From NCBI GenBank assembly GCA_963813555.1, contig CAWEZX010000012.1, positions 124,001 through 188,000 on the forward strand: 64,000 nucleotides of DNA, in the 5' to 3' direction. Made by a program: the position numbers and the translations under genes. Source of the DNA: Roseiarcus sp963813555. GTDB lineage: Bacteria > Pseudomonadota > Alphaproteobacteria > Rhizobiales > Beijerinckiaceae. The notes beneath the pieces are model-generated. The model had not been told where the DNA came from and made no database searches. It was given only the letters and a program-made list of their open reading frames with translations. This document shows, piece by piece, positions 9,111-16,957 of this stretch (position 1 is the stretch's first letter; every line of letters begins with the position of its first letter).

Positions 9111-9536
9111 ATGTACATGCGCATCGTTCTCGCGATCGATCTCGCGGAGCCGACGCCAATTCCGAAGGGGCTGACGCAGGCGGTGGAGCTGGCGAACGTG
9201 GGCGGCGGCGAATTGAGGCTGGTCAATGTCCAGCCGGTCATGCCGGCCACGTTCATGGAGTACGTGCCGGTCGATTTCGACGTTGAGCAGGCGAAGCAGG
9301 CCGAAGATGCGCTCGATGCGATTCTGGCCAGTGTCGTTCTGCCCGCCGAGCGCAAAAGCGTCGCGACGCGGGCGGGCGGGATTTATCATGAGCTCCTGCA
9401 GGAAGCGTCCGAATGGGGCGCCGACCTCATCGTGGTCGGTTCGCATCGTCCCGTCATGTCGGACTACCTGCTCGGCTCGAACGCCAAGACGATCGTGCGC
9501 CATGCTCAATGTTCGGTGCTGGTGGTGAGGGAATGA
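9111..9536 (+). CDS. Universal stress protein (UspA family)
   Basis: This 141-aa single-domain Usp has an N-terminal beta strand and nucleotide-binding Asp (RIVLAIDLAEP). The C-terminal ATP-binding loop is GSHRPVMSDYLLGSNAKTIV, near residues 110-130, followed by SVLVVRE. Members bind ATP or AMP and are induced under stress; the specific role is unknown. The ATG at 9111 is preceded by AAGGAGG with ideal spacing; the frame stays open upstream to 9027 but without a ribosome-binding site. A CCTCAG/CTGAGG hairpin (9061-9080) lies in its leader. Confidence 0.88.
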   Translation: MYMRIVLAIDLAEPTPIPKGLTQAVELANVGGGELRLVNVQPVMPATFMEYVPVDFDVEQAKQAEDALDAILASVVLPAERKSVATRAGGIYHELLQEASEWGADLIVVGSHRPVMSDYLLGSNAKTIVRHAQCSVLVVRE

Positions 9537-9566
9537 CGCGCGGCGCCGCTTGGTAAGGCGCAAGCG

Positions 9567-10742
9567 TTAGGCGGCGAGCGCCCGCATCGCCGCTTCGACC
9601 CCGTCGGGGGTCAGCGGGAACATCCGATGCTGAAAGATTTCGGCGATCATCGTTGTCGACAGCGAATGATCCCAGGCGCTCGCCGGCGTCGGATTGATCC
9701 ACACGCTGCGCGGCCAGGCGAGAATCGCGCGCTTGAGCCATACCCTCCCGGGTTCCGGGTTGAGGTGCTCGACCGAGCCACCCGGAGCCATGATCTCGTG
9801 CGGGCTCATTGAAGCGTCGCCGACGAAGACGACCCGATAATCGCGGCGGTACGAATTAATGAGGTCGCGCGTCGGCATGCGCTCGTCGTGCCGGCGGCGG
9901 TTGTTCTTCCACACACTCTCGTAGAGGCAGTTGTGGAAGTAGAAATGGTCGAGCCGCTTGAACTGGCTTTTCGCGGCGGAAAACAGCTGCTCGGCCGCTT
10001 CGACGTGCCAATCCATCGAGCCCCCGACGTCGAGAAACAAAAGCACCTTGACGGCGTTGCGGCGTTCGGGCCTCAGCTGGACGTCGATATAGCCTTTGTC
10101 GGCGGTCGACCGGATCGTACCGTCGAGATCGAGTTCTTCGGCCATGCCCTCGCGGGCGAATCGCCTAAGCCGTCGCAGCGCCAGCTTGATGTTGCGCGGC
10201 CCGAGCTCCGCGTCGCCGTCGAAGTCCTTGAACTCTCGCTTATCCCAGACCTTGACGGCGCTGCCCCGGCGACCTTTGTCCTGGCCGATGCGCACGCCCT
10301 CGGGATGGTCGCCATAGGCGCCGAATGGCGACGTCCCGCCTGTGCCGATCCATTTCGAGCCGCCCTGATGGCGCGCCTTCTGCTCGGCGAGGCGCTGGCG
10401 CAGCGTCTCCATCAGCTTGTCGAACCCAAGCTTCTCAATCTGAGCCCGTTCCTCTGGACTGAGATAGCGCTCGATCATCCGGCGCAGCCATTCCTCCGGC
10501 AGGTCCTGCGCTTCGACCGCAGCGGCGACATTGAGAACGCCCTTGAAGGTCGCCGCGAAGACGACGTCGAACTTGTCGAGATTGCGCTCGTCCTTGACCA
10601 GGAGGGCGCGCGCGAGGCGATAGAATTCGTCGACCGACATCTGAGCCAGATCGCCATCGAGCGCGTTCATCAGGTCGAGATATTCGCGGGGCGTCGCCGG
10701 CACATGCGCTTGACGCAGATTGGCGAAGAAACTGAGAAACAT
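9567..10742 (-). CDS. CoxE-like VWA-domain protein
   Basis: This 391-aa cytoplasmic protein has a C-terminal von Willebrand factor A domain. The MIDAS motif appears as LFLDVGGSMD near residue 238, with the later conserved RVVFVGDASMSP. The N-terminal half is alpha-helical. Proteins of this family (COG3552-like) work with MoxR ATPases, and the matching ATPase lies at 3440-4291 on the same strand. The MIDAS reads DxGGS and not the canonical DxSGS, so metal coordination may be altered. It is convergent with the universal stress gene and divergent from the metallophosphoesterase. Confidence 0.82.
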   Translation of the reverse strand: MFLSFFANLRQAHVPATPREYLDLMNALDGDLAQMSVDEFYRLARALLVKDERNLDKFDVVFAATFKGVLNVAAAVEAQDLPEEWLRRMIERYLSPEERAQIEKLGFDKLMETLRQRLAEQKARHQGGSKWIGTGGTSPFGAYGDHPEGVRIGQDKGRRGSAVKVWDKREFKDFDGDAELGPRNIKLALRRLRRFAREGMAEELDLDGTIRSTADKGYIDVQLRPERRNAVKVLLFLDVGGSMDWHVEAAEQLFSAAKSQFKRLDHFYFHNCLYESVWKNNRRRHDERMPTRDLINSYRRDYRVVFVGDASMSPHEIMAPGGSVEHLNPEPGRVWLKRAILAWPRSVWINPTPASAWDHSLSTTMIAEIFQHRMFPLTPDGVEAAMRALAA

Positions 10743-10814
10743 GGCGCAATCCTAGCGTGCGCGGGCGCCGCCGTGCAATGCTTGCGGGGCCCCTCTCGCG
10801 CCGGGTGTCGTTCC

Positions 10815-11690
10815 ATGTCCGTAGTCGTTGAGCGTCGAGGATTTTCGCTGCCGCTGGGCGTAAGCCCGGAGGCAGAGGTTTTCGCCGTCGGCGACATTCA
10901 CGGGCGGACCGACCTTCTTGCTGCGCTCATCAACGAGGCTGCGCGCGAACCTAAGCTTCGCGACAAGCGCGCGATCGTTTTCCTCGGCGATCTCATTGAT
11001 CGCGGACCCGACAGTCTCGGCGCGATCGATCTTGCAGCCGGGGCGAAAGAGCGGATTGGCGCCGACGAAGGGATCGCGCTCATGGGCAACCATGAGACGA
11101 TCATGCGGCTCGCGTTCGATTCCGATACCCCTTGGGACGATGCGATTGACGCGCTCGAAACTTGGATCGCCAATGGCGGCGACAGTACGATGGCCGAGTT
11201 CGTCAAGAATGGGGAGGCGCCGGAGTATCTTGATGATATCCTGACCGACGCGCGCGCGTCGCTGCCTCCTCGCGTGCGCGACTGGTTCGCGTCTTCGCGG
11301 GAAAGCTGGCGCTCGGGTCATGTTCTGTTTGTCCACGCAGGGGTCAACCCGCAAGTCGAACTCGACGCTTTTCTCGCCGCTCCCTGGAACACGCCGCTTG
11401 CCAAGCTCGACGAGGATCGTCATTGGGCGTGGGTGCGCCGGCCATTCCTCGATCATCGCCCGGGGCCGGAGGGCTTCAGCGGCTACTTCGTCGTTCACGG
11501 CCATACGCCGAACGACGCCCGTCCCAAGGCCTCACACGCGGAACAGATCGCCGGATATCGCCTCAATCTCGACGCCGGTTCAGCCATGACCGGAGTCGCC
11601 AAAATGGCGATCATTCGCGGTCGCCACGCCGAGGTGGTCAGCGCTCGCGGACCAACCAAGAGGAAGCTCGTGGGCGAGGGGAAGCCTTAG
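10815..11690 (+). CDS. Metallophosphoesterase, PPP-like serine/threonine phosphatase
   Basis: This 291-aa calcineurin-like phosphoesterase shows the complete metal-binding set: GDIHGR (near residue 28), GDLIDRG (62), GNHE (94), FVHAG (175) and a late VHGHTPN (238). This arrangement matches bacterial PPP-family phosphatases (PrpA/ApaH-like) that dephosphorylate proteins or hydrolyse diadenosine polyphosphates. A start at 10815 is the first ATG giving a sensible N-terminus; the open frame continues far upstream only because it runs antisense to the CoxE-like gene. No obvious ribosome-binding site is seen, so the start is moderately certain. Confidence 0.85.
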   Translation: MSVVVERRGFSLPLGVSPEAEVFAVGDIHGRTDLLAALINEAAREPKLRDKRAIVFLGDLIDRGPDSLGAIDLAAGAKERIGADEGIALMGNHETIMRLAFDSDTPWDDAIDALETWIANGGDSTMAEFVKNGEAPEYLDDILTDARASLPPRVRDWFASSRESWRSGHVLFVHAGVNPQVELDAFLAAPWNTPLAKLDEDRHWAWVRRPFLDHRPGPEGFSGYFVVHGHTPNDARPKASHAEQIAGYRLNLDAGSAMTGVAKMAIIRGRHAEVVSARGPTKRKLVGEGKP

Positions 11691-11845
11691 GCGATTGGGC
11701 GCTCTCACAAAAATACGAAATCGTTCGCGCGTGCCGAATAAACTGCGGGCTTCGACCGTTATCATGTTATGCCCCAAATGCGGTCGATTGCGTCGGGCGT
11801 CGCAACAACAAACGATTTTGATAAACCATCGTGGAGAGTAGAAAA

Positions 11846-12472
11846 ATGAATCTGAAATTGCCCCAAGCCCTCGGCGGCGCCGTTGCGGTCGTGGCGCTCC
11901 TCGGAATCGCGGTCCTGTCTCCCGCGCAGGCGGCGGAAAACGTCCGGGTGCGCGGAACGATCGTTGGTCTCGAGGGATCGACGCTTACAGTGAAGACCCG
12001 CGAAGGCCCGAACGCCATGCTGATGCTGAAGCCCGGTGTGAAGATTGCGGGCGTCACGAAGGCTTCGGTCGAAGATATCAAGCCGGGAGATTTTGTCGGC
12101 ATCGCCTCGCTCCCCACCGCTGCCGGAGGAGACGGGGCGGTCGAGGTCCTGGTCTTTCCGGCCGCGATGAAAGGGACCGGCGAGGGCAGTTACCCTTGGG
12201 ACCTGAAGCCGAAAAGCACGATGACCAATGCGACGGTCACCAACGCGGTCAAGGGCGTGGATGGGCGAACGCTCGATCTTTCCTATAGCGGCGGCAAGGA
12301 GAAGAAAATCTCCGTCCCCGACGGAACTCCGATCGTCACTTTCGGCCCGGCGACCGAGGCGGACCTGAAGCCCGGCGCGACCGTCTTTGTTCCCGCCCAG
12401 CGCGGCGACGATGGCGCGCTCGCGACAGGCTTCGTCGCCGTCGGGACGAATGGCGTCAATCCGCCGATGTAG
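11846..12472 (+). CDS. Secreted beta-rich protein (DUF5666-like)
   Basis: This 208-aa exported protein has a signal peptide with a hydrophobic core around residues 12-28 and a predicted cut after AQA. The mature part contains two OB-like repeats of the form V(R/N)GTIVGLEGSTLTVKTREG and VKGVDGRTLDLSYSGGKEK. Each is followed by a (D/E)(I/L)KPG(D/A) turn, resembling DUF5666-type periplasmic proteins. The function is unknown. The ATG at 11846 has GGAGAG upstream; a GTG at 11831 is also in frame. It is convergent with the MarR regulator gene. Confidence 0.65.
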   Translation: MNLKLPQALGGAVAVVALLGIAVLSPAQAAENVRVRGTIVGLEGSTLTVKTREGPNAMLMLKPGVKIAGVTKASVEDIKPGDFVGIASLPTAAGGDGAVEVLVFPAAMKGTGEGSYPWDLKPKSTMTNATVTNAVKGVDGRTLDLSYSGGKEKKISVPDGTPIVTFGPATEADLKPGATVFVPAQRGDDGALATGFVAVGTNGVNPPM

Positions 12473-12546
12473 GCTGTCTTCTGAACCGACCGGCGCGGCG
12501 GCGAAGGAGGAGGTCTCGCGCGCCGACCTTCGTCCGCCCCAAGCCG

Positions 12547-13023
12547 TCAGCTGGCCACGCAGCCCCGCGCCGCGAAGCGGCGCAGCGTCGCCATGAAATC
12601 GCGGAAGCCGTCCGGCCCGATCTCGGCTGCCCATTCCGCTTGAATCTCAAGCAGCGTGGCGTGGACGACCTTGACCATCCCCCAGGTGCGGGGGGTCAGA
12701 TAGATGCGGCGGCGTTCGCCTTTCCGCCCGGCTCGCCGCTCGAGATATCCCAGCGCTTCGAGCTGTCCAATGATGTGGTTGGTCGCTTGCCGCGACATGC
12801 AAATCCGGCGCGCGAGGTCGGATGGCCGCATCCCGTCGGGCGGAGGAAAGCTGAAGACGGCGAGATGGGCGGGCTGTACGTCGGTGAACCCCGCGGCTTT
12901 GATGTCCGTCTCAATTCGGGCTCGCACGTGCTCGAGACATTGCCGCAGCAGCGCGCCGACATAGGGCGGCCCTTCATCCGAAACGTCGGCGCGGAGAAAT
13001 TCACGATCGGGAGGTGTTGACAT
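12547..13023 (-). CDS. MarR-family transcriptional regulator
   Basis: This 158-aa winged-helix regulator has the recognition helix region PSDLARRICMSRQATNHIIG (residues 68-87) and a wing with GERRRIYLTPRTWG. Dimerisation helices lie at both ends. It is divergently transcribed from the cupin gene at 13082. The 58-bp shared region holds two near-identical 15-bp palindromes that are the obvious operators: one lies 5 bp in front of this start codon, the other in front of the cupin ribosome-binding site. Autoregulation plus control of the cupin gene is therefore likely. The ligand is unknown. Confidence 0.88.
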   Translation of the reverse strand: MSTPPDREFLRADVSDEGPPYVGALLRQCLEHVRARIETDIKAAGFTDVQPAHLAVFSFPPPDGMRPSDLARRICMSRQATNHIIGQLEALGYLERRAGRKGERRRIYLTPRTWGMVKVVHATLLEIQAEWAAEIGPDGFRDFMATLRRFAARGCVAS

Positions 13024-13027
13024 TGTT

Positions 13028-13066
13028 GTAAAAACATTTTACGAAGCGAACGTAAAAGCATTTTAC
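13028..13066. promoter_or_regulatory. Paired MarR operator palindromes
   Basis: Two copies of GTAAAA(A/G)CATTTTAC lie at 13028-13042 and 13052-13066. Each has 6-bp arms around a 3-bp centre, and their centres are 24 bp apart (a little over two helical turns). They fill the space between the divergent marR-type and cupin start codons. The position and symmetry indicate binding of two regulator dimers on roughly the same DNA face. The sites are AT-rich in a GC-rich background. Confidence 0.8.
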
Positions 13067-13081
13067 GATAGGGAGGCTGCC

Positions 13082-13513
13082 ATGGAAAGCGCTGTTGCCG
13101 ACGTCATTCGGATAGGTGGGTTGGAGCTGCGTTTCCTGGTGGATGAGACGCAGGGCTCGGGCGACCTCGTGATCTTTGAGATGACCGTGCAGCCCAATGC
13201 CCGCGTCCCCGTCGCGCACTATCACCGCGATGTCGACGAGGTCATCTACGGCCTGTCGGGGACATTGACGGGCCGGGTCGACGGCGAGACGCATGAACTG
13301 CGCGCCGGCGACTGTCTGCGAATACCGCGCGGGGCCGTCCACTACAGCGAAAATGTGCACGACGAGACGGCGCGCGCTCTGATCGTGTTGAACCCGGGTT
13401 CGATCGGCCGCGCCTATTTCGAGGAGATCGCGACGGCTGTGAGCGGTCCTGGCAAGCCTGATCCGGCGCGGGTGAAAGAGATCATGCTGCGCCACGGCCT
13501 CGTTCCCGCTTGA
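13082..13513 (+). CDS. Cupin-domain protein
   Basis: This 143-aa single-cupin protein has metal-binding motif 1 AHYHRDVDEVIYGLSG (near residue 41) and a second motif with His in IPRGAVHYSENV (near residue 84). Small cupins may act as dioxygenases, isomerases or binding proteins; nothing here fixes the reaction. AGGGAGG precedes the ATG. Expression is almost certainly controlled by the divergent MarR-type regulator through the two palindromes at 13028-13066. The next gene downstream, 8-oxoguanine deaminase, follows after about 90 bp and could be co-transcribed. Confidence 0.85.
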   Translation: MESAVADVIRIGGLELRFLVDETQGSGDLVIFEMTVQPNARVPVAHYHRDVDEVIYGLSGTLTGRVDGETHELRAGDCLRIPRGAVHYSENVHDETARALIVLNPGSIGRAYFEEIATAVSGPGKPDPARVKEIMLRHGLVPA

Positions 13514-13600
13514 GACGACGCGGCCGCCGCTCCGGTTGACAGGCTCTGGGCCGCCCCATCCCAATGGAAGCCCCGAGGACTGTCGGAGGCGCGGAGCTTC

Positions 13601-14929
13601 ATGCGCACTTGGATCAAAGACCCGTTGGCCATCTTTGCCGACCGCGCCGAGCGCGGGCTCGTCGTCGAAGGGACGCGGATCGCAGAGCTTGTGGCGCGAG
13701 GCGAGACGCCGGAGCGCATCGACGCAACGTTCGACGCCTCGCGCCATGTCGTGCTGCCGGGACTCGTCAACACCCACCATCATTTCTATCAGACCCTGAC
13801 CCGCGCCCATCCTTCCGCCATCAACAAGCCGTTGTTCCCTTGGCTTGTCGCGCTCTATCCGATTTGGGCGCGGCTCAAGCCGAACCATCTGAGGCTTGCG
13901 TCTCGGCTCGCCTTGACTGAGCTCCTGCTCTCCGGCTGCACCACCGCCGCCGACCATCATTATCTCTATCCGGAGGGCCTTGAGAACGCGGTCGACATCG
14001 AAGTCGAGGAGGCGCGCATGCTTGGCATGCGCATGACCGTCTCGCGCGGGTCGATGAACCTGTCGGAGAAGGACGGCGGCCTGCCGCCCGACAGCGTCGT
14101 GCAGTCCGAAGATACGATTCTTGCCGACAGCGAACGGGTGCTGAAACTGTTCCACGATCCGAAGCCAGGCGCGCACATCCGCATCGCTCTCGCGCCGTGT
14201 TCGCCGTTCTCGATCTCCAAAGATCTCATGAGCGCAAGCGCGCGGCTCGCCGAGCGCTACGATTGCCAGCTTCACACCCATCTGTGCGAAACCGGGGATG
14301 AAGAGCAGTTCTGCCTCAAGATGTATGGCCTGAGGCCCGTCGATCTTCTTGAGGCGACGGGCTGGATGTCGAGCCGCGTCTGGCTGGCGCACGGCATTCA
14401 TTTCAATGCTGAGGAGATCGCGCGGCTCGGCAAGGCGAATGTTGGCGTCAGTCATTGCGCGGCGTCAAACATGGTGCTCGCATCCGGCATCTGTCCCACC
14501 TGCGAGCTGGAGGCCGCGGGTTCGCCGCTGGGCCTCGGCGTCGACGGCTCGGCGTCCAACGATTCCTCCAACATGATGGAGGCGATCCGTCACGCCCTGA
14601 TGATCGGGCGGTTGCGCTACGGCGCCGACAAGGTAACGCATCGGGATGTGCTGCGCTGGGCGACTGAAGGCTCCGCCCTTTGCCTCGGGCGTTCGGACAT
14701 TGGCCGGATCGCGGAAGGCTATGAGGCGGACCTCGCTTTGTTCAAGCTCGACGAGCCGCGCTTCTCGGGCGCGCATGATCCGCTCGCGGCGCTGGTTCTT
14801 TGCGGCGCGCACCGGGCCGACCGCGTGATGATCGCGGGCGAATGGCGGGTTGTCGACGGGGAGCCGGTCGGACTCGATCTCGCCGCGCTGATTGCCGAGC
14901 ACAAGCGCGCGGCGCGGGATTTTGCGTGA
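13601..14929 (+). CDS. 8-oxoguanine deaminase (amidohydrolase)
   Basis: This 442-aa metal-dependent amidohydrolase belongs to the TrzN/AtzA-like branch that includes 8-oxoguanine deaminase, which converts 8-oxoguanine to uric acid. Visible metal and active-site motifs are NTHHHF (residues 64-69), LHTHLCETGDEEQF (near 225), HGIHF (near 262), SHCAASNM (near 283) and the catalytic Asp in GVDGSASNDSSNM (near 313). The motif order and spacing fit the family well. Other cyclic-amidine substrates (for example triazines) cannot be excluded from sequence alone. It is followed after 133 bp by a TSUP-type exporter gene. Confidence 0.85.
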   Translation: MRTWIKDPLAIFADRAERGLVVEGTRIAELVARGETPERIDATFDASRHVVLPGLVNTHHHFYQTLTRAHPSAINKPLFPWLVALYPIWARLKPNHLRLASRLALTELLLSGCTTAADHHYLYPEGLENAVDIEVEEARMLGMRMTVSRGSMNLSEKDGGLPPDSVVQSEDTILADSERVLKLFHDPKPGAHIRIALAPCSPFSISKDLMSASARLAERYDCQLHTHLCETGDEEQFCLKMYGLRPVDLLEATGWMSSRVWLAHGIHFNAEEIARLGKANVGVSHCAASNMVLASGICPTCELEAAGSPLGLGVDGSASNDSSNMMEAIRHALMIGRLRYGADKVTHRDVLRWATEGSALCLGRSDIGRIAEGYEADLALFKLDEPRFSGAHDPLAALVLCGAHRADRVMIAGEWRVVDGEPVGLDLAALIAEHKRAARDFA

Positions 14930-15062
14930 TTGGGGCCGACGCGCGCGATCCAGCGCAGCATCATCAGCGCGCCGGACCGGGTTTTCCTTTTCGTCCGCCT
15001 CGCGATTAGAACCTCTTGCCGCCCTCGACGGAAGCGCTGACCAGGCCGGAGAGAACGACGCA

Positions 15063-15806
15063 ATGATCGCCCTCATCATCCTCTTCATCGCCGCGATATG
15101 GGCGGGCGTGCAGAATGCGCTCGCCGGCGGCGGCTCGTTCATCACCCTTCCATCGCTGATGCTGACCGGCATGGACGCGCGCGCGGCCAACATCACCTCG
15201 ACCGTTGCGCTCTTCCCCGCGCAGCTCGTCACCGGCTTCACAGGTCGGGCGGACGCGGGGAGCCCGACCGGGCTGACGATGCGAAGGTTATTCGTCATCA
15301 GCCTCATCGGCGGTGGACTTGGCGCGCTCATCCTCCTCGCCACGCCGCCGTCGATCTTCGCCCGCCTCGTGCCGTGGCTGGTGCTGTTTGCAACTGCGCT
15401 GTTCGCCTGGGGCAGTTTTTTTCGCCAGGCGCCGCCGCCCGGCGAAGGGCATTTGTCGCCTCGCGCCGCGAGCGTGGCGCAGTTTTTTATCGCGGTGTAC
15501 GGCGGCTACTTCGGCGGCGGCATCGGCCTCTTGATGATGGCCGCGCTGACCATGATGGGTTTGGCGGTCCGCAACGCGGGCGCGGCGAAGAATATTCTCG
15601 CCGGCGTTATCAACGCCTCCGCGGTCGCCATCTTCGTCTTCTCCCGGGACGTGCATTGGCTACACGCGCTTGTCACCGCGATCGGCGCCTCGTTCGGCGG
15701 CTGGGCCGGCGCCTTGATGCTGAGACGCGTTAACGAGCGGTTGCTGAAGCTCGGCGTCGTCGCCATCGGCGTTGCGCTGACCATTGGCCTCTTCTGGAAG
15801 GCGTGA
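15063..15806 (+). CDS. TSUP-family (TauE/SafE) membrane permease
   Basis: This 247-aa inner-membrane protein has about eight hydrophobic segments in two homologous halves. It has the signature loop AGGGSFITLPSLMLTG after the first helix and the matching GGYFGGGIGLLMMAALTMMG in the second half. TSUP members export or import sulfite, sulfonates or other organic anions; the substrate is unknown. I chose the ATG at 15063 because GGAGAG precedes it; the frame is open further upstream without a signal. Its position after 8-oxoguanine deaminase hints at a purine-degradation link, but that is inference. Confidence 0.85.
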   Translation: MIALIILFIAAIWAGVQNALAGGGSFITLPSLMLTGMDARAANITSTVALFPAQLVTGFTGRADAGSPTGLTMRRLFVISLIGGGLGALILLATPPSIFARLVPWLVLFATALFAWGSFFRQAPPPGEGHLSPRAASVAQFFIAVYGGYFGGGIGLLMMAALTMMGLAVRNAGAAKNILAGVINASAVAIFVFSRDVHWLHALVTAIGASFGGWAGALMLRRVNERLLKLGVVAIGVALTIGLFWKA

Positions 15807-15895
15807 CGACCGAGTTAGCGCGCATCGGGGGCGATCCGGCGTTCAACAGGAGTAGATGATGTCGGCGCGTTGGAGACTTCGAACGGGGCCAAAGA

Positions 15896-16132
15896 TCACG
15901 CCTGGCGCACAACTTGGTTTGTGAGTTCGCAACAGCGCTTGGCGCCCGCTAGCTGAAGCGGCGGGCAAGGCACAGACCCGTAAGAGCAGAAAACACAACA
16001 ATCGCCGAACTCAGGGCGAAGCAACGTTCCACAGCTGGAGCATTCGTAAAAATACTGGCATGCGTCGGTTGGCATCGTCTCATGTTTCGCCACGCCGCAT
16101 TTTGGACAAGTGAGGACGGATTCCAGGATCAC
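15896..16132 (-). CDS. Mer-associated Cys-rich GDCCVFCSYG protein
   Basis: This 78-aa protein has a zinc-ribbon-like layout: CPKCG near the start, then CQYFYECSSCG, then the hallmark GDCCVFCSYGSVPCPP. I recognise this as the small protein that often sits beside merT/merP in mercury-resistance loci; its function is not established. The cysteine density suggests binding of soft metals. A GTG at 16132 preceded by GAGGAAG at proper spacing is the best start; a TTG at 16186 is in frame but poorly supported. It is last in a merT-merP-this order, 66 bp after merP. Confidence 0.75.
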   Translation of the reverse strand: MILESVLTCPKCGVAKHETMPTDACQYFYECSSCGTLLRPEFGDCCVFCSYGSVPCPPLQLAGAKRCCELTNQVVRQA

Positions 16133-16198
16133 CGCGGTCTTCCTCGAAGCGAGCGCAAGCGACCGCCGCGTGTCGTCGCGTCGCAACCGCCCATCGGA

Positions 16199-16483
16199 TC
16201 AGCTCTTAGGCGCCGAAGGGTAGCCCGCGTTCGTCGTCGCAGTCATCAGCGCCGGCACCGCGGTTTTGGCGTCGTCAAAGGTCACAGTCGCAGTCTTGTC
16301 CGTGAAGGAAACAGCGACCTTGGCGACGCCCGGCACCGCTTCGAGGCTTGATTTCACGATGAACGGGCAGGCCGAACAAGTCATGTTCCGGACGGCTAGC
16401 GTGACGGTGCTTTCACCGGCAAAGACGCTGGACGAGGCAAAGAGGCCGACGCCGGCAATCGCGGCGCCCATAAACTTGATCAT
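16199..16483 (-). CDS. merP: Periplasmic mercuric-ion binding protein MerP
   Basis: This 94-aa protein has a signal peptide (residues 1-22, cut after VFA) and a heavy-metal-associated ferredoxin-like domain. The metal site is NMTCSACPFIVKSSL, with two cysteines three apart (CSAC). MerP captures Hg(II) in the periplasm and passes it to MerT. The ATG at 16483 follows GGGAG. It lies 13 bp downstream of merT and is clearly in the same operon. Confidence 0.9.
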   Translation of the reverse strand: MIKFMGAAIAGVGLFASSSVFAGESTVTLAVRNMTCSACPFIVKSSLEAVPGVAKVAVSFTDKTATVTFDDAKTAVPALMTATTNAGYPSAPKS

Positions 16484-16496
16484 GCAGCGATCTCCC

Positions 16497-16907
16497 TTAT
16501 GACTGGAGGATAAGCGGTCCGAGGAAGTCGAGCGCCAGCGCGCCGATGACAAGAATCGTTGCGAGAACCAAGCCGGCCTTGACCACCAGGTTTGGCAACT
16601 GGCGGGCGCATATTTCGCCATCCACGCATGCGCGCTTTCCCGACCGATATACCAGCCAATAACCTGAGCCGAGGCAGACCGCCGTCGCGACCAGGAAGTA
16701 AGGCTGATAAGGTGCGAGTTGCGTGAAGTTGCCGATCCAAGCGCCGCTAATGCCGAGGGCGAACAGGACGAGCGGCGCCACACAGCATGACGAGGCCGCG
16801 AACGCCCCCAACACAGCGCCAACGGCGACAAACCTTTGGACGCGGATATCCGTTAACCGGTCTTCCGGCCGCGCAGTCCGGCTCTTCGTCTCAGCTTGGC
16901 TCGCCAT
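16497..16907 (-). CDS. merT: Mercuric transport protein MerT
   Basis: This 136-aa inner-membrane protein has three hydrophobic helices. The vicinal pair SSCCVAP sits in the first helix (near residue 41) and the second cysteine pair RACVDGEICA in the cytoplasmic loop, as expected for Hg(II) transfer from MerP. The N-terminal extension of about 22 residues is longer than usual. The predicted -10 box ends 7 bp before the ATG, so the transcript would be leaderless or nearly so. No internal Met offers a shorter alternative. Confidence 0.9.
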   Translation of the reverse strand: MASQAETKSRTARPEDRLTDIRVQRFVAVGAVLGAFAASSCCVAPLVLFALGISGAWIGNFTQLAPYQPYFLVATAVCLGSGYWLVYRSGKRACVDGEICARQLPNLVVKAGLVLATILVIGALALDFLGPLILQS

Positions 16908-16914
16908 GTCAACG

Positions 16915-16945
16915 ATGCTACGAGCTGTAGTCGCTACAGGATCAA
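16915..16945 (-). promoter_or_regulatory. MerR-type merT promoter with 19-bp spacer
   Basis: Read on the minus strand, the -35 box is TTGATC (16940-16945) and the -10 box is TAGCAT (16915-16920). They are separated by exactly 19 bp, the over-long spacer characteristic of promoters that MerR-family activators untwist. The spacer contains the dyad CTGTAG-TCG-CTACAG (16925-16939), the MerR operator. merR itself starts at 16958 on the opposite strand, so the same operator can repress merR. Confidence 0.88.
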
Positions 16946-16957
16946 GAGAAATTTTCG

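Noticed and set aside
9888..10814. Extension of the metallophosphoesterase frame to a 600-aa protein
   Set aside because: The added part is the antisense of the CoxE-like VWA gene; the conserved protein starts at 10815.
13001..14455. 484-codon minus-strand open frame
   Set aside because: Antisense to the cupin and 8-oxoguanine deaminase genes; no motifs.
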